Source: an uncultured Lachnospiraceae bacterium (GTDB lineage Bacteria; Bacillota; Clostridia; Lachnospirales; Lachnospiraceae). Taken from it: a DNA stretch of 36,885 nucleotides. The stretch is taken from positions 1 to 36,885 of the forward strand of contig CALGVA010000014.1 of the NCBI GenBank assembly GCA_937920345.1, written 5' to 3'. Shown here piece after piece: positions 23,729 through 31,217 of this stretch; within the stretch, counting starts at the first letter, position 1, and every line of letters starts with the position of its first letter. Made by a program: the position numbers and the translations under genes. The notes under the pieces are model-generated. The model was not told the origin of the DNA, did not search any database, and saw nothing but the letters and a program-made list of their open reading frames with translations.

Positions 23729-25715
23729 GAACCCGCTTCCTTTGTTTTGATATGGGCTGGCAGTCCTTCGCCATATAGACGGCTATTGACCGCGGCGAAA
23801 CATAAATTTCCTGTACTGCCTCTGCCGTCTCGTCTTCGGCTGCTCTCACGGTGTCTTCCACGGAATCAGTCAAATCTTCCGGAAGTTCCGTATCCGTATA
23901 GAGCACCCACTCTTTTCCCTTCGGAAGCTGCGGCAGTCCCAGATAGTGCCCCCTCCAGTGAAAGTTGATGCCGATATAAAAAAATGTATCATCCTGCTTT
24001 CCGTCGATTTCACCGTAGTACCCGCAGTACATGATCCCTATGCTCCTGCTGGCCGGGCTCGTATCCGGCCGCCATGCCTCTCTGCCGTGAAAAGAGATAT
24101 CCGGATACCCGCAGGATAGAGAATCCATTCCCCGCAGCGGATCTCTGCCGTGCAGAATCGGATGCGCCTTGCGCAATGCGATCAGCGCCCTGGTATATTC
24201 CAGAAGCGGCCTGCCGCTCTCCGTCTGGTTCCACTTGATCCACGACACGGCATTGTCCTGACAATAAGGGTTATTATTGCCTTCCTGTGTATTGCCAAAC
24301 TCGTCTCCGCTGTACAGAAGCGGCGTCCCTTGCGATAATAATACAAGCGATAATGCGTTTTTCATCTGCTTCATGCGCAGCTCCGCGATATATTTGCGGC
24401 GGCTCTTCCCCTCTGCGCCGCAATTCCAGCTGCAATTGTAATCTGTGCCGTCCTGATTATTTTCTCCGTTGTCCTCATTATGCTTGCGGTCATAGGACAC
24501 CAGATCACGAAGACGCATACCTTCCCACTTCGCAATATAATTGATGATGCCCGTATCCGTACGATTGTTACGCACATGATAGATCAACTGGTTGATCAGA
24601 TTGTCATCGCCCTTGAGCGCCCGGCGCATATCATAGAGAAATCCCTCACTCAGCCAGCCAAGCCGTCTTGCAGGCACGATATAATCCGTTTCCTTCGGAC
24701 AATACTGCTGTGTGGTCAGAAGCTTTGTATCCGCCAGGAGCGGTTCTTTCGCAAACAGATCGATCGGCAGATCCGCCCCCAGTACATGGAACCCGTCTAT
24801 ATGGTACTCCAATACCCAGTACTTTATAACCTCCAGCATCTCCATGGGACTGATCTCCGGCGGGAAATAGAACTGCATAAGCACCTCTATTCCGTTTCCG
24901 TGCAGTGCCTTGACCATATCCTTATATTCTGCATCCGGATCTTTACCGTAGGCATAACTGCTCTTGGGAATATAGTATAACCCCTTCTGATACCCCCAGT
25001 AATTTACTCTGCGTGTTTTGTCTTTAAGACACGTCTCCTTTATCTCCTGTCCTGTACTTTCCCCTGCCTGCTCCGGCAGCTGCCTGTAGGATGCCGCCGC
25101 CTGTTCCATCGTCATGACTGTAGATGCTGGCGCGCGTTCCATGATTTCCTCAAACTCATAGGATGGCATCAGAAGAACGGATGTGATCCCAAGTTCCTGC
25201 AGATACGGTATTTTCTCTACGATTCCCGCATACGTTCCCCGACACTGCACGCCGGACGAACTGTGCTTTGTAAATCCGCGTACATGCAAGGCGTAGAGGA
25301 TCATATCCTCATAGGGCAGTCCGATCGTTCGATCCCCTTCCCAGTCATAGTCATCCGTCCTCACCATACAGCGCGATATACTTTTTCCAGGCACACCGTA
25401 ACGATGCGGCTTCTCTATTTTCTTACAGTACGGGTCCTGCCAGATCCTGTCTCCCTGATAGAACAGATAACTGCAGGACTTATCATGGTAATCCTTGAGC
25501 AGCATAGCACGTATACAGCCGGTTCCGCTTCTGTTTGGAAACGGTATCCGGATACCGTTTCTGTGCTTCCTGTCATATAAGATCACTCCGGCTTCCGAAG
25601 TGCCGTTATCATTCCGCGTGCAGTCACACACGGCAGCTATATGCATGCCTTCCGACATAAATTGAACACCCAAAGGATATGCTTGTGTCATTATCACTTC
25701 AAATTCTCTGTGCAT
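23721..25715 (-). CDS. GlgX/isoamylase-like GH13 protein lacking catalytic motifs
   Basis: The protein has 664 residues. The layout matches the GlgX/isoamylase group: an N-terminal CBM48-like domain (about 1-125), a GH13 barrel (LYALHVRGFTKHSSSGV onward), and a C-terminal domain. The stretch DLVSYDRKHNEDNGENNQDG plus SWNCGAEG is strongly GlgX-like. However, all four catalytic regions are altered. Region I reads QFYFPPE instead of DVVYNH. Region II reads DGFHVLGAD (307-315) instead of DGFRFDLA. The acid/base region reads LLTTQQY (332-338) instead of LIAEPWD. Region IV reads AKWEG (395-399) instead of AHDG. Hydrolysis of alpha-glucan is therefore unlikely; a glycan-binding or regulatory role is inferred. 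The frame is intact and has CGGAGG before its ATG. Confidence 0.82.
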   Translation of the reverse strand: MHREFEVIMTQAYPLGVQFMSEGMHIAAVCDCTRNDNGTSEAGVILYDRKHRNGIRIPFPNRSGTGCIRAMLLKDYHDKSCSYLFYQGDRIWQDPYCKKIEKPHRYGVPGKSISRCMVRTDDYDWEGDRTIGLPYEDMILYALHVRGFTKHSSSGVQCRGTYAGIVEKIPYLQELGITSVLLMPSYEFEEIMERAPASTVMTMEQAAASYRQLPEQAGESTGQEIKETCLKDKTRRVNYWGYQKGLYYIPKSSYAYGKDPDAEYKDMVKALHGNGIEVLMQFYFPPEISPMEMLEVIKYWVLEYHIDGFHVLGADLPIDLFAKEPLLADTKLLTTQQYCPKETDYIVPARRLGWLSEGFLYDMRRALKGDDNLINQLIYHVRNNRTDTGIINYIAKWEGMRLRDLVSYDRKHNEDNGENNQDGTDYNCSWNCGAEGKSRRKYIAELRMKQMKNALSLVLLSQGTPLLYSGDEFGNTQEGNNNPYCQDNAVSWIKWNQTESGRPLLEYTRALIALRKAHPILHGRDPLRGMDSLSCGYPDISFHGREAWRPDTSPASRSIGIMYCGYYGEIDGKQDDTFFYIGINFHWRGHYLGLPQLPKGKEWVLYTDTELPEDLTDSVEDTVRAAEDETAEAVQEIYVSPRSIAVYMAKDCQPISKQRKRVHD

Positions 25716-25806
25716 CTAATCCTCCGACTAATAAACCTTCACAATTGTTCTATAAAGGTATTCTAACATAGAAACGCATTTTTCTAAATAAAAAGTTATT
25801 TCAACA

Positions 25807-25835
25807 TTGAATATCCGGCTCTTTTCCTTTAAAAT
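25807..25835 (+). promoter_or_regulatory. Promoter of the DUF1292 gene
   Basis: TTGAAT (25807-25812) and TAAAAT (25830-25835) are separated by exactly 17 bases and lie 32 bases before the start codon. The match to the vegetative consensus is good. Confidence 0.5.
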
Positions 25836-25867
25836 ATAACTATTCCAGTGTAAAAGGAGGCTCCCAA

Positions 25868-26209
25868 ATGGACAAAATCAGCAATCAGGATACCAACAAC
25901 GGCTACGATGCGGAAGAAATGACCGTCGAACTTGATTTAGAGGACGGTACTTCTGTCACATGTGCCATCGTAACGATTCTGTCGGTCGGCAGTCAGGATT
26001 ATATTGCGCTTCTGCCGCTTGACGAGAACGGCGACAACGCAGACGGCGAAGTCTGGTTCTATCGCTACCGCGAGAATCCCGACGATCCGAATGAGGAGCC
26101 GGAACTTATCTATATTGACGACGACGAAGAATACGAAGCCGTAACAGATGCGTTCGACGAGTACCTGGATTCGGCAGAATTTGATGAACTGGTATCTGAG
26201 GACGACTGA
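25868..26209 (+). CDS. DUF1292 protein
   Basis: The protein has 113 residues and is highly acidic. The DUF1292 core is MTVELDLEDGTSVTCAIVTILSV, then YIALLPLDE, then EVWFYRY and the C-terminal acidic helix. The family is widespread in Firmicutes, often near yrrK and mreB-related genes, and has no established biochemical role. AAAAGGAGG precedes the ATG. It is a single plus-strand gene between two minus-strand genes. Its last 100 bases overlap the 3' end of the helicase gene tail to tail, and its terminator lies inside that gene. Confidence 0.88.
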   Translation: MDKISNQDTNNGYDAEEMTVELDLEDGTSVTCAIVTILSVGSQDYIALLPLDENGDNADGEVWFYRYRENPDDPNEEPELIYIDDDEEYEAVTDAFDEYLDSAEFDELVSEDD

Positions 26210-28020
26210 CACAGACATGTTAAGAAGCGGGAAGGGACATCCTTTCCGCTTTTTCCCTTATATGCCATAAGGTATAACTCCCGTCTGGCTCTGGTCATCG
26301 CCACATAGAACATACGGCGTTCTTCTTCGATCTCCTCAGCCGTCTGCGATCTGGCAGAAGGAATCCTGCCCTCCTGGCAGTCCGGCAGATACACCGTATC
26401 AAACTCAAGCCCTTTCGAAGCGTGCATGGTCATAAGTCTGATTCCGTTCTCTTCTCTATCACATGTCTGTATGGTCTGCAGCATCTCTTCATATTGACTT
26501 ATATAGGCACTGATTTTAGACACGGTATGGAACCCCTTTGCAAATTCCTGAAATGCCGACGCAGCATCAAGAAATTCACGCGCCTTATCCGTGCCGTACT
26601 TATCCAGAAGATAACCGTCGTAACCGATCACTTTGCGGACATAGTGAACCTGCAGATACGGTTTCATCTCACACAGGCATTTCAGATCCCTGAATAATTT
26701 CCGTATCCGCTCCTGCAGCATCGGTGTATCCTTATAATAGTCCGTCAGTGCTCTCTCACTGATTCGTTCCCCGGAAGCGGCTTCTCTTCTCAGATACCTG
26801 ACCGGCCGGTTCATAATGCGAAGAAAATGCTTTCGCATAAGTTCCCCTTGCGCTAATGCCAGGTATGCCATGATATCCTGTATCACGAAGTGCCGGAACC
26901 GGTTCTTTGGCGCCTCTTTCATGATAAACGGTATCTTTTGCCTGCGAAGTGTCTGTGCCCACATGGCGCAGTCATAATTCGTCCTGCATATTACCGCGCA
27001 TGTATCAAGCAGTTCCTGCTGTTTTTTCTGTGCCAGCGCTTCAACCAGCTTCTCTTCCTCTTCCGCCGCTGATGCGAAGATCTGCAGCTGCACACCCGCA
27101 CCATCCTCATGCGCCGCATGAACCTGCTTGCCGATGCGGTTACGGTTCTCACCGATCACCCTGCCCGCCGCATCCACAATCTGCCTGCTGCAGCGGTAAT
27201 TGACATCCAGAAAGATTCGGCAGGCCTCCGGATAATCCTGCATAAAATCCCGCATAATGCCAGGACTTGCCCCGCGGAATCCGTAGATAGCCTGATCGTC
27301 ATCCCCCACAATGAATAAGTGATTTTCCGGCGCAGCCAGCAGCTTAACGATCTCATACTGCTTCGGCGAGATGTCCTGAAACTCATCGATCAGAATATAC
27401 TGAAACTGTGACTGCCAGCGGCTAAGAATATCCGGCTGTCCGGTCAGCAGCGCATGACAATGACACAGAATATCATCAAAATCCATCTGTCCGAATTCCC
27501 GCAGATATGCAGTATACTCCTCTGTCAGAAACACAATATCCTGTTCCGTGATTTTCTGCACCGGCAGCTGCTTTATAACCGAAGACGTCTTACAGGCGCT
27601 GACAGAAGCCGTCACACTGTCCATATCTTCTTCCTGCAGACAGGCAAACCGTTTATGCATATGTATGATCTGTCTGATTAATTTCCTCCTTTCAGATTCT
27701 GTGATGATGGCATAATCGCGATACTGCGCAGATTGTTTCAGAATATGATAGAATACGGCATGAAAGGTGCCGAACCTGACCGGTGGTCTTTCCGGTTCCA
27801 TGAGACGAAAGAAGCGTTCCTGCATTTCCAGCGCCGCTGCTTTCGTAAATGTGATGACAAGAATATGCGAAGGGTCTATCCCCTGCTCTGTAATGAGCTG
27901 TCTGATACGGTGTACGATAACGTAAGTTTTACCGCTGCCGGGACCCGCAAAGACCTGCGCCGCCCCGGCAGTGTGCCTGATTGCCCGTTCCTGACCCGGG
28001 TTTGCCATGCATTCAGGCAT
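26110..28020 (-). CDS. UvrD/PcrA-type superfamily 1 helicase
   Basis: The protein has about 636 residues. Helicase motifs are complete: Walker A GPGSGKT (26-32), motif Ia ITFTKAAALEM, motif II DEFQD (212-216), motif III GDDDQAIYGFRGA, motif V near MTMHASKGLEFDTVYLP, and motif VI FYVAMTRARRELYL. It is a 3'-5' DNA helicase of the repair type, shorter than PcrA. The start is uncertain: ATG 28020 overlaps the end of gltX by 8 bases, and ATG 28008 is also possible. The last 33 residues are a Ser-rich tail produced where the gene reads antisense through the acidic codons of DUF1292, so this tail is unlikely to be a functional domain. Confidence 0.9.
   Translation of the reverse strand: MPECMANPGQERAIRHTAGAAQVFAGPGSGKTYVIVHRIRQLITEQGIDPSHILVITFTKAAALEMQERFFRLMEPERPPVRFGTFHAVFYHILKQSAQYRDYAIITESERRKLIRQIIHMHKRFACLQEEDMDSVTASVSACKTSSVIKQLPVQKITEQDIVFLTEEYTAYLREFGQMDFDDILCHCHALLTGQPDILSRWQSQFQYILIDEFQDISPKQYEIVKLLAAPENHLFIVGDDDQAIYGFRGASPGIMRDFMQDYPEACRIFLDVNYRCSRQIVDAAGRVIGENRNRIGKQVHAAHEDGAGVQLQIFASAAEEEEKLVEALAQKKQQELLDTCAVICRTNYDCAMWAQTLRRQKIPFIMKEAPKNRFRHFVIQDIMAYLALAQGELMRKHFLRIMNRPVRYLRREAASGERISERALTDYYKDTPMLQERIRKLFRDLKCLCEMKPYLQVHYVRKVIGYDGYLLDKYGTDKAREFLDAASAFQEFAKGFHTVSKISAYISQYEEMLQTIQTCDREENGIRLMTMHASKGLEFDTVYLPDCQEGRIPSARSQTAEEIEEERRMFYVAMTRARRELYLMAYKGKSGKDVPSRFLTCLCQSSSDTSSSNSAESRYSSNASVTASYSSSSSI
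26226..26255 (+). terminator. Terminator of DUF1292 inside the helicase gene
   Basis: AAGCGGGAAGG pairs with CCTTTCCGCTT (11 bp, one G-T pair) around a 5-nt loop and is followed by T. It lies 17 bases after the DUF1292 stop. The same bases encode the C-terminal part of the helicase on the other strand. Confidence 0.7.
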
Positions 28021-29470
28021 TCTGTAATTTACCGATTCCTTTACGGATTCTGTTAAGAGACTCCTCTTTGCCGAGCACTTCCATGATTTCGGTCGCACCT
28101 GCCGGCGTCATCTGCTTGCCGGAAACAGCCGTCCGTATCGGCCACATCACGTATCCGTTCTTACAGCCCTTCTGCTCTACATAAGAAACAAGCGTCTGGT
28201 ACAGCGCGTCATTGCTGTAATCCGTCTGTGCTTCCAGAAGCGGGAGAACCTCCTGCAGCACTTCCAGCGAAGTCTCTGCATTCGTTTTCATCTTCTTGTG
28301 GGTATACATCTCCACATCATACTCCGGTAATTTCTCAAAGAAATCGACCATTTCTCTGATATCCGGAAAAATCTCTATTCTTGTCTTAACCATTGCCGCG
28401 ATCTTATGAAGATCCAGATCACCGGAGAGCGCCTCTTTCAAATACGGTTCCGCCATCTCATAGAACTGTTCGGCATCCATCGCCTTGAAATATTCGCCGT
28501 TCATCCATTTCAGTTTCGTATAATCAAACACTGCCGGCGATTTGGACAAATGATGATAATCAAACTTGCCGATCAGTTCTTCCAGTGTAAAGATCTCCGT
28601 ATTATCCTCCGGACTCCATCCGAGCAGCGCCACGAAATTAACCACTGCATCCGACAGGAATCCCTGTTCAATCAGATCCTCATAAGAGGAGTGTCCGCAC
28701 CGCTTGGAAAGTTTCTGGTGATTCTCGTCAGTGATCAGCGGACAATGCACATATTCCGGCACTTCCCAGCCAAACGCTTCATAGAGACGGTTATATTTGG
28801 GCGATGACGACAAGTATTCATTTCCTCTTACCACATGGGTGATCCCCATCAGATGATCGTCTACTACATTGGCAAAATTGTAGGTCGGATATCCGTCCGA
28901 TTTGATCAGGATCATATCGTCGAGTTCTGCATTATCTACACTGATATCCCCGTAAATATCATCATGAAAAGTTGTTGTCCCCTCCGTCGGATTATTCTGT
29001 CTGATCACGTAAGGCTTACCGGCGGCAAGATTTGCCTCCACCTCTTCCTTAGACAAATGCAGACAGTGTTTATCATAGATATTGATCTCCTTGCCGGCCA
29101 CGGTACGGGTCAGAGAGGCCAGACGGTCCTTGTCACAGAAACAGTAATATGCCTCACCCTTATCTACCAGTTCTTTGGCATACTTCAGATAGATGCCCCG
29201 CTTCTGACGTTCACTCTGCACATAAGGTCCTACCCCGCCGTCCTTATCCGGTCCTTCGTCATGAAACAGTCCGGTTTTCTCAAGCGTGCGGTAGATGATA
29301 TCCACAGCGCCCTCTACATAACGCTCCTGATCTGTATCCTCTATTCTGAGAATAAAGTCTCCGCCCTCATGCTTTGCAATCAGATAAGCATACAATGCCG
29401 TTCTGAGATTTCCTACATGCATGCGTCCCGTAGGGCTGGGCGCATATCTTGTTCTTATTTTCTGACTCAT
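28013..29470 (-). CDS. gltX: Glutamate--tRNA ligase
   Basis: The protein has 485 residues, the usual length. The HIGH-type signature is PSPTGRMHVGNLRTALY near residue 10, and the KMSKS-type loop is KLSKRCG. The class Ic fold and the C-terminal anticodon-binding helices are present (AMVKTRIEIFPDI). In many bacteria this enzyme also charges tRNA-Gln for later transamidation. It overlaps the stop codon of the upstream hydrogenase-like gene by 4 bases (ATGA) and its own stop overlaps the helicase start, so the three genes form one coupled unit. Confidence 0.96.
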   Translation of the reverse strand: MSQKIRTRYAPSPTGRMHVGNLRTALYAYLIAKHEGGDFILRIEDTDQERYVEGAVDIIYRTLEKTGLFHDEGPDKDGGVGPYVQSERQKRGIYLKYAKELVDKGEAYYCFCDKDRLASLTRTVAGKEINIYDKHCLHLSKEEVEANLAAGKPYVIRQNNPTEGTTTFHDDIYGDISVDNAELDDMILIKSDGYPTYNFANVVDDHLMGITHVVRGNEYLSSSPKYNRLYEAFGWEVPEYVHCPLITDENHQKLSKRCGHSSYEDLIEQGFLSDAVVNFVALLGWSPEDNTEIFTLEELIGKFDYHHLSKSPAVFDYTKLKWMNGEYFKAMDAEQFYEMAEPYLKEALSGDLDLHKIAAMVKTRIEIFPDIREMVDFFEKLPEYDVEMYTHKKMKTNAETSLEVLQEVLPLLEAQTDYSNDALYQTLVSYVEQKGCKNGYVMWPIRTAVSGKQMTPAGATEIMEVLGKEESLNRIRKGIGKLQNA

Positions 29471-30954
29471 GATTTCCTCCCTGTATCCGGTATCTGTTTA
29501 TCCGCTGACGCTTTGAACGCGCTGACCGCCTTCACTGCCGCGGGCACCGCTATATTCGTCCCGGCGCCTGCCACACAGCCGCCCGGACACGCCATGCCCT
29601 CGATCAGACAGCCGTTCTTCTTGCCTGCTTTGGCGAGCATCAACATTTTCCTGCACTCCGACAGACTCTCCGCGTGTTCGATATTGACTTCCACATCAGG
29701 ATAATACTCCCGCACGCATTCCTCAATAGCACTTGCAACGCCGCCCGCCACGCCGTAGCCTCGTCCGGCACCGGTCGCGCCCTTCAGCTCATCCATCGTC
29801 TTGATCTCGTCAAGCAGAATACCTCTCGCTTCAAAGATCCCCGTCAGTTCCTCGAAGGTTATAACAAAATCAACATCCGAACGGATCGTTCTTCGGGATG
29901 CCTCCAGCTTCTTAGAGGCACACGGTCCGATAAAAACCACCTTCGCGTCAGGATGATCTTCCTTAATAATTCTGGCCGTTGCTACCATCGGTGTCAAAGC
30001 GTTAGAAATCTTGTCTATCGTTTCCGGAAAGAAACGCTTTGCCAGCACGGACCAGGAAGGACAGCAGGAAGTCAGACTAAACGGCAGCTTGCCCGTCGCA
30101 ACTTCCGTGGCATAGTGCTCAGCCTCCGCGACCGCTCCCAGATCGGCGCCGATCGCCGTCTCGTAAACATCATAAAACCCTAATTCCTTCAATGCTGTCT
30201 TCAGCATATCCGGCGTCACATCCGGTCCGAACTGTCCCGCAAAAGCAGGCGCAACCTGCGCAATAATTTTATGCCCTGACTGCATGGCACGGATCAGCTG
30301 GAATATCTGAGATTTATCCGCAATCGCACCAAACGGACAGTTCACCATGCACTGACCGCAGGAAACACAAAGATCATTATCAATGACCGCTCTGCCCTTC
30401 TCGTCGTTCTTGATCGCACTCACACCACAGGCCCCCGCGCAGGGGCGCACCTGATGCGATATGGCATCATACGGACAGACCGCCTTACACTTACCACACT
30501 TGATACATTTATCCTGATCAATCACGGACCTTCCGTTTTTCATGGATATGGCGCCGCGGGGACACACTTCCCTGCACGGATGCGCCACACATCCCATACA
30601 GCGGTCCGTCACCATATAACAGTTCTCCGGGCAGGCATTGCACGCCGAGGGAATGACCTGCATAAGGGGCGGCTCATAATATTTCTCGGAAATATTGCTC
30701 TCCTCCAGTCCCTGTGTCAGATGTACCAGCCGGTTCTCCGGTCGTAAGGACAATCCCATAGCCAGTCTGATCCGTTCACGCACAATAGCACGCTCTCTAT
30801 AGATACTCTCATACTCCGATTCATCGTAATCGACGATCTGATAGGGAAGTGCCTCCACATCATCAATCAGATTCTCTGAATGATAAGCGAGATTAGCCAC
30901 TTCTTTAAAAATGCGACGTCTGTTCTTGCGAACCTGCGTATCGATTCCTCTCAT
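29467..30954 (-). CDS. [FeFe]-hydrogenase-like protein, probably group B
   Basis: The protein has 495 residues. Two 4Fe-4S ferredoxin motifs (Cys150, 153, 156, 160 and Cys196, 199, 202, 206) and other cysteines near 105-131 precede the hydrogenase domain. The H-cluster motifs are TSCCPSW (295-301), GPCASKKLE (343-351) and EGMACPGGC (452-460); they keep the cysteines that bind the H-cluster. The N-terminal start MRGIDTQVRK and the length fit the group B1/B3 subfamily of Clostridia. It is cytoplasmic and would exchange electrons with ferredoxin; true hydrogenase activity of this group is poorly documented. The start was set at ATG 30954 because of GGAGGA just upstream; GTG 30969 is the alternative. 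A candidate Rex site lies 20 bases upstream. Confidence 0.87.
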   Translation of the reverse strand: MRGIDTQVRKNRRRIFKEVANLAYHSENLIDDVEALPYQIVDYDESEYESIYRERAIVRERIRLAMGLSLRPENRLVHLTQGLEESNISEKYYEPPLMQVIPSACNACPENCYMVTDRCMGCVAHPCREVCPRGAISMKNGRSVIDQDKCIKCGKCKAVCPYDAISHQVRPCAGACGVSAIKNDEKGRAVIDNDLCVSCGQCMVNCPFGAIADKSQIFQLIRAMQSGHKIIAQVAPAFAGQFGPDVTPDMLKTALKELGFYDVYETAIGADLGAVAEAEHYATEVATGKLPFSLTSCCPSWSVLAKRFFPETIDKISNALTPMVATARIIKEDHPDAKVVFIGPCASKKLEASRRTIRSDVDFVITFEELTGIFEARGILLDEIKTMDELKGATGAGRGYGVAGGVASAIEECVREYYPDVEVNIEHAESLSECRKMLMLAKAGKKNGCLIEGMACPGGCVAGAGTNIAVPAAVKAVSAFKASADKQIPDTGRKS

Positions 30955-30973
30955 AGCTTCCTCCGTCACTTAT

Positions 30974-30991
30974 ATGTTAATTATTTCACAA
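30974..30991. promoter_or_regulatory. Candidate Rex-binding site
   Basis: The sequence ATGTTAA, TTAT, TTCACAA matches the Rex consensus (TTGTTAA, four bases, TTCACAA or TTAACAA) at 13 of 14 specified positions. Rex is a redox sensor that releases DNA when NADH is high, and it often controls hydrogenase genes in Clostridia. The site is 20 bases before the start codon of the hydrogenase-like gene. Confidence 0.55.
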
Positions 30992-31034
30992 TCTTTTCGC
31001 ATGTCTCACCGGCATAATACGCTTAACGCGGAAA

Positions 31035-31078
31035 TCCCCGTAAGTCATCATGTCTATTTTTACATAAACTTACGGGGA
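31035..31078. other. Inverted repeat upstream of hydrogenase gene
   Basis: TCCCCGTAAGT and ACTTACGGGGA form a perfect 11-bp stem with a 22-nt AT-rich loop. It lies about 80 bases upstream of the hydrogenase start. It could be an operator or an mRNA leader hairpin. No T run follows directly. Confidence 0.5.
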
Positions 31079-31104
31079 AATCAAGCCTATTTACCAATCT
31101 GCTT

Positions 31105-31185
31105 ACAGTTCAGCCTTCGGCTTGCAATATACACGTTTTCGCACGGACTCAGCAGTAAATGCTAAGTCCTGTGTGAACAGTAACT
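31105..31185. mobile_element. Short MITE-like element
   Basis: The left end reads ACAGTTCAGCCTTCGGCTT, identical over 19 bases to the left end of the element at 14161. The right end reads GTGTGAACAGTAACT, an imperfect inverse. An internal stem pairs GGACTCAGCA with TGCTAAGTCC around 5 nt. TCTGCTT occurs on both sides (31098-31104 and 31186-31192). No protein is encoded. It lies between the permease stop and the hydrogenase promoter region. Confidence 0.65.
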
Positions 31186-31217
31186 TCTGCTTCCCTGTTA
31201 CAAATTATTACACCGAT

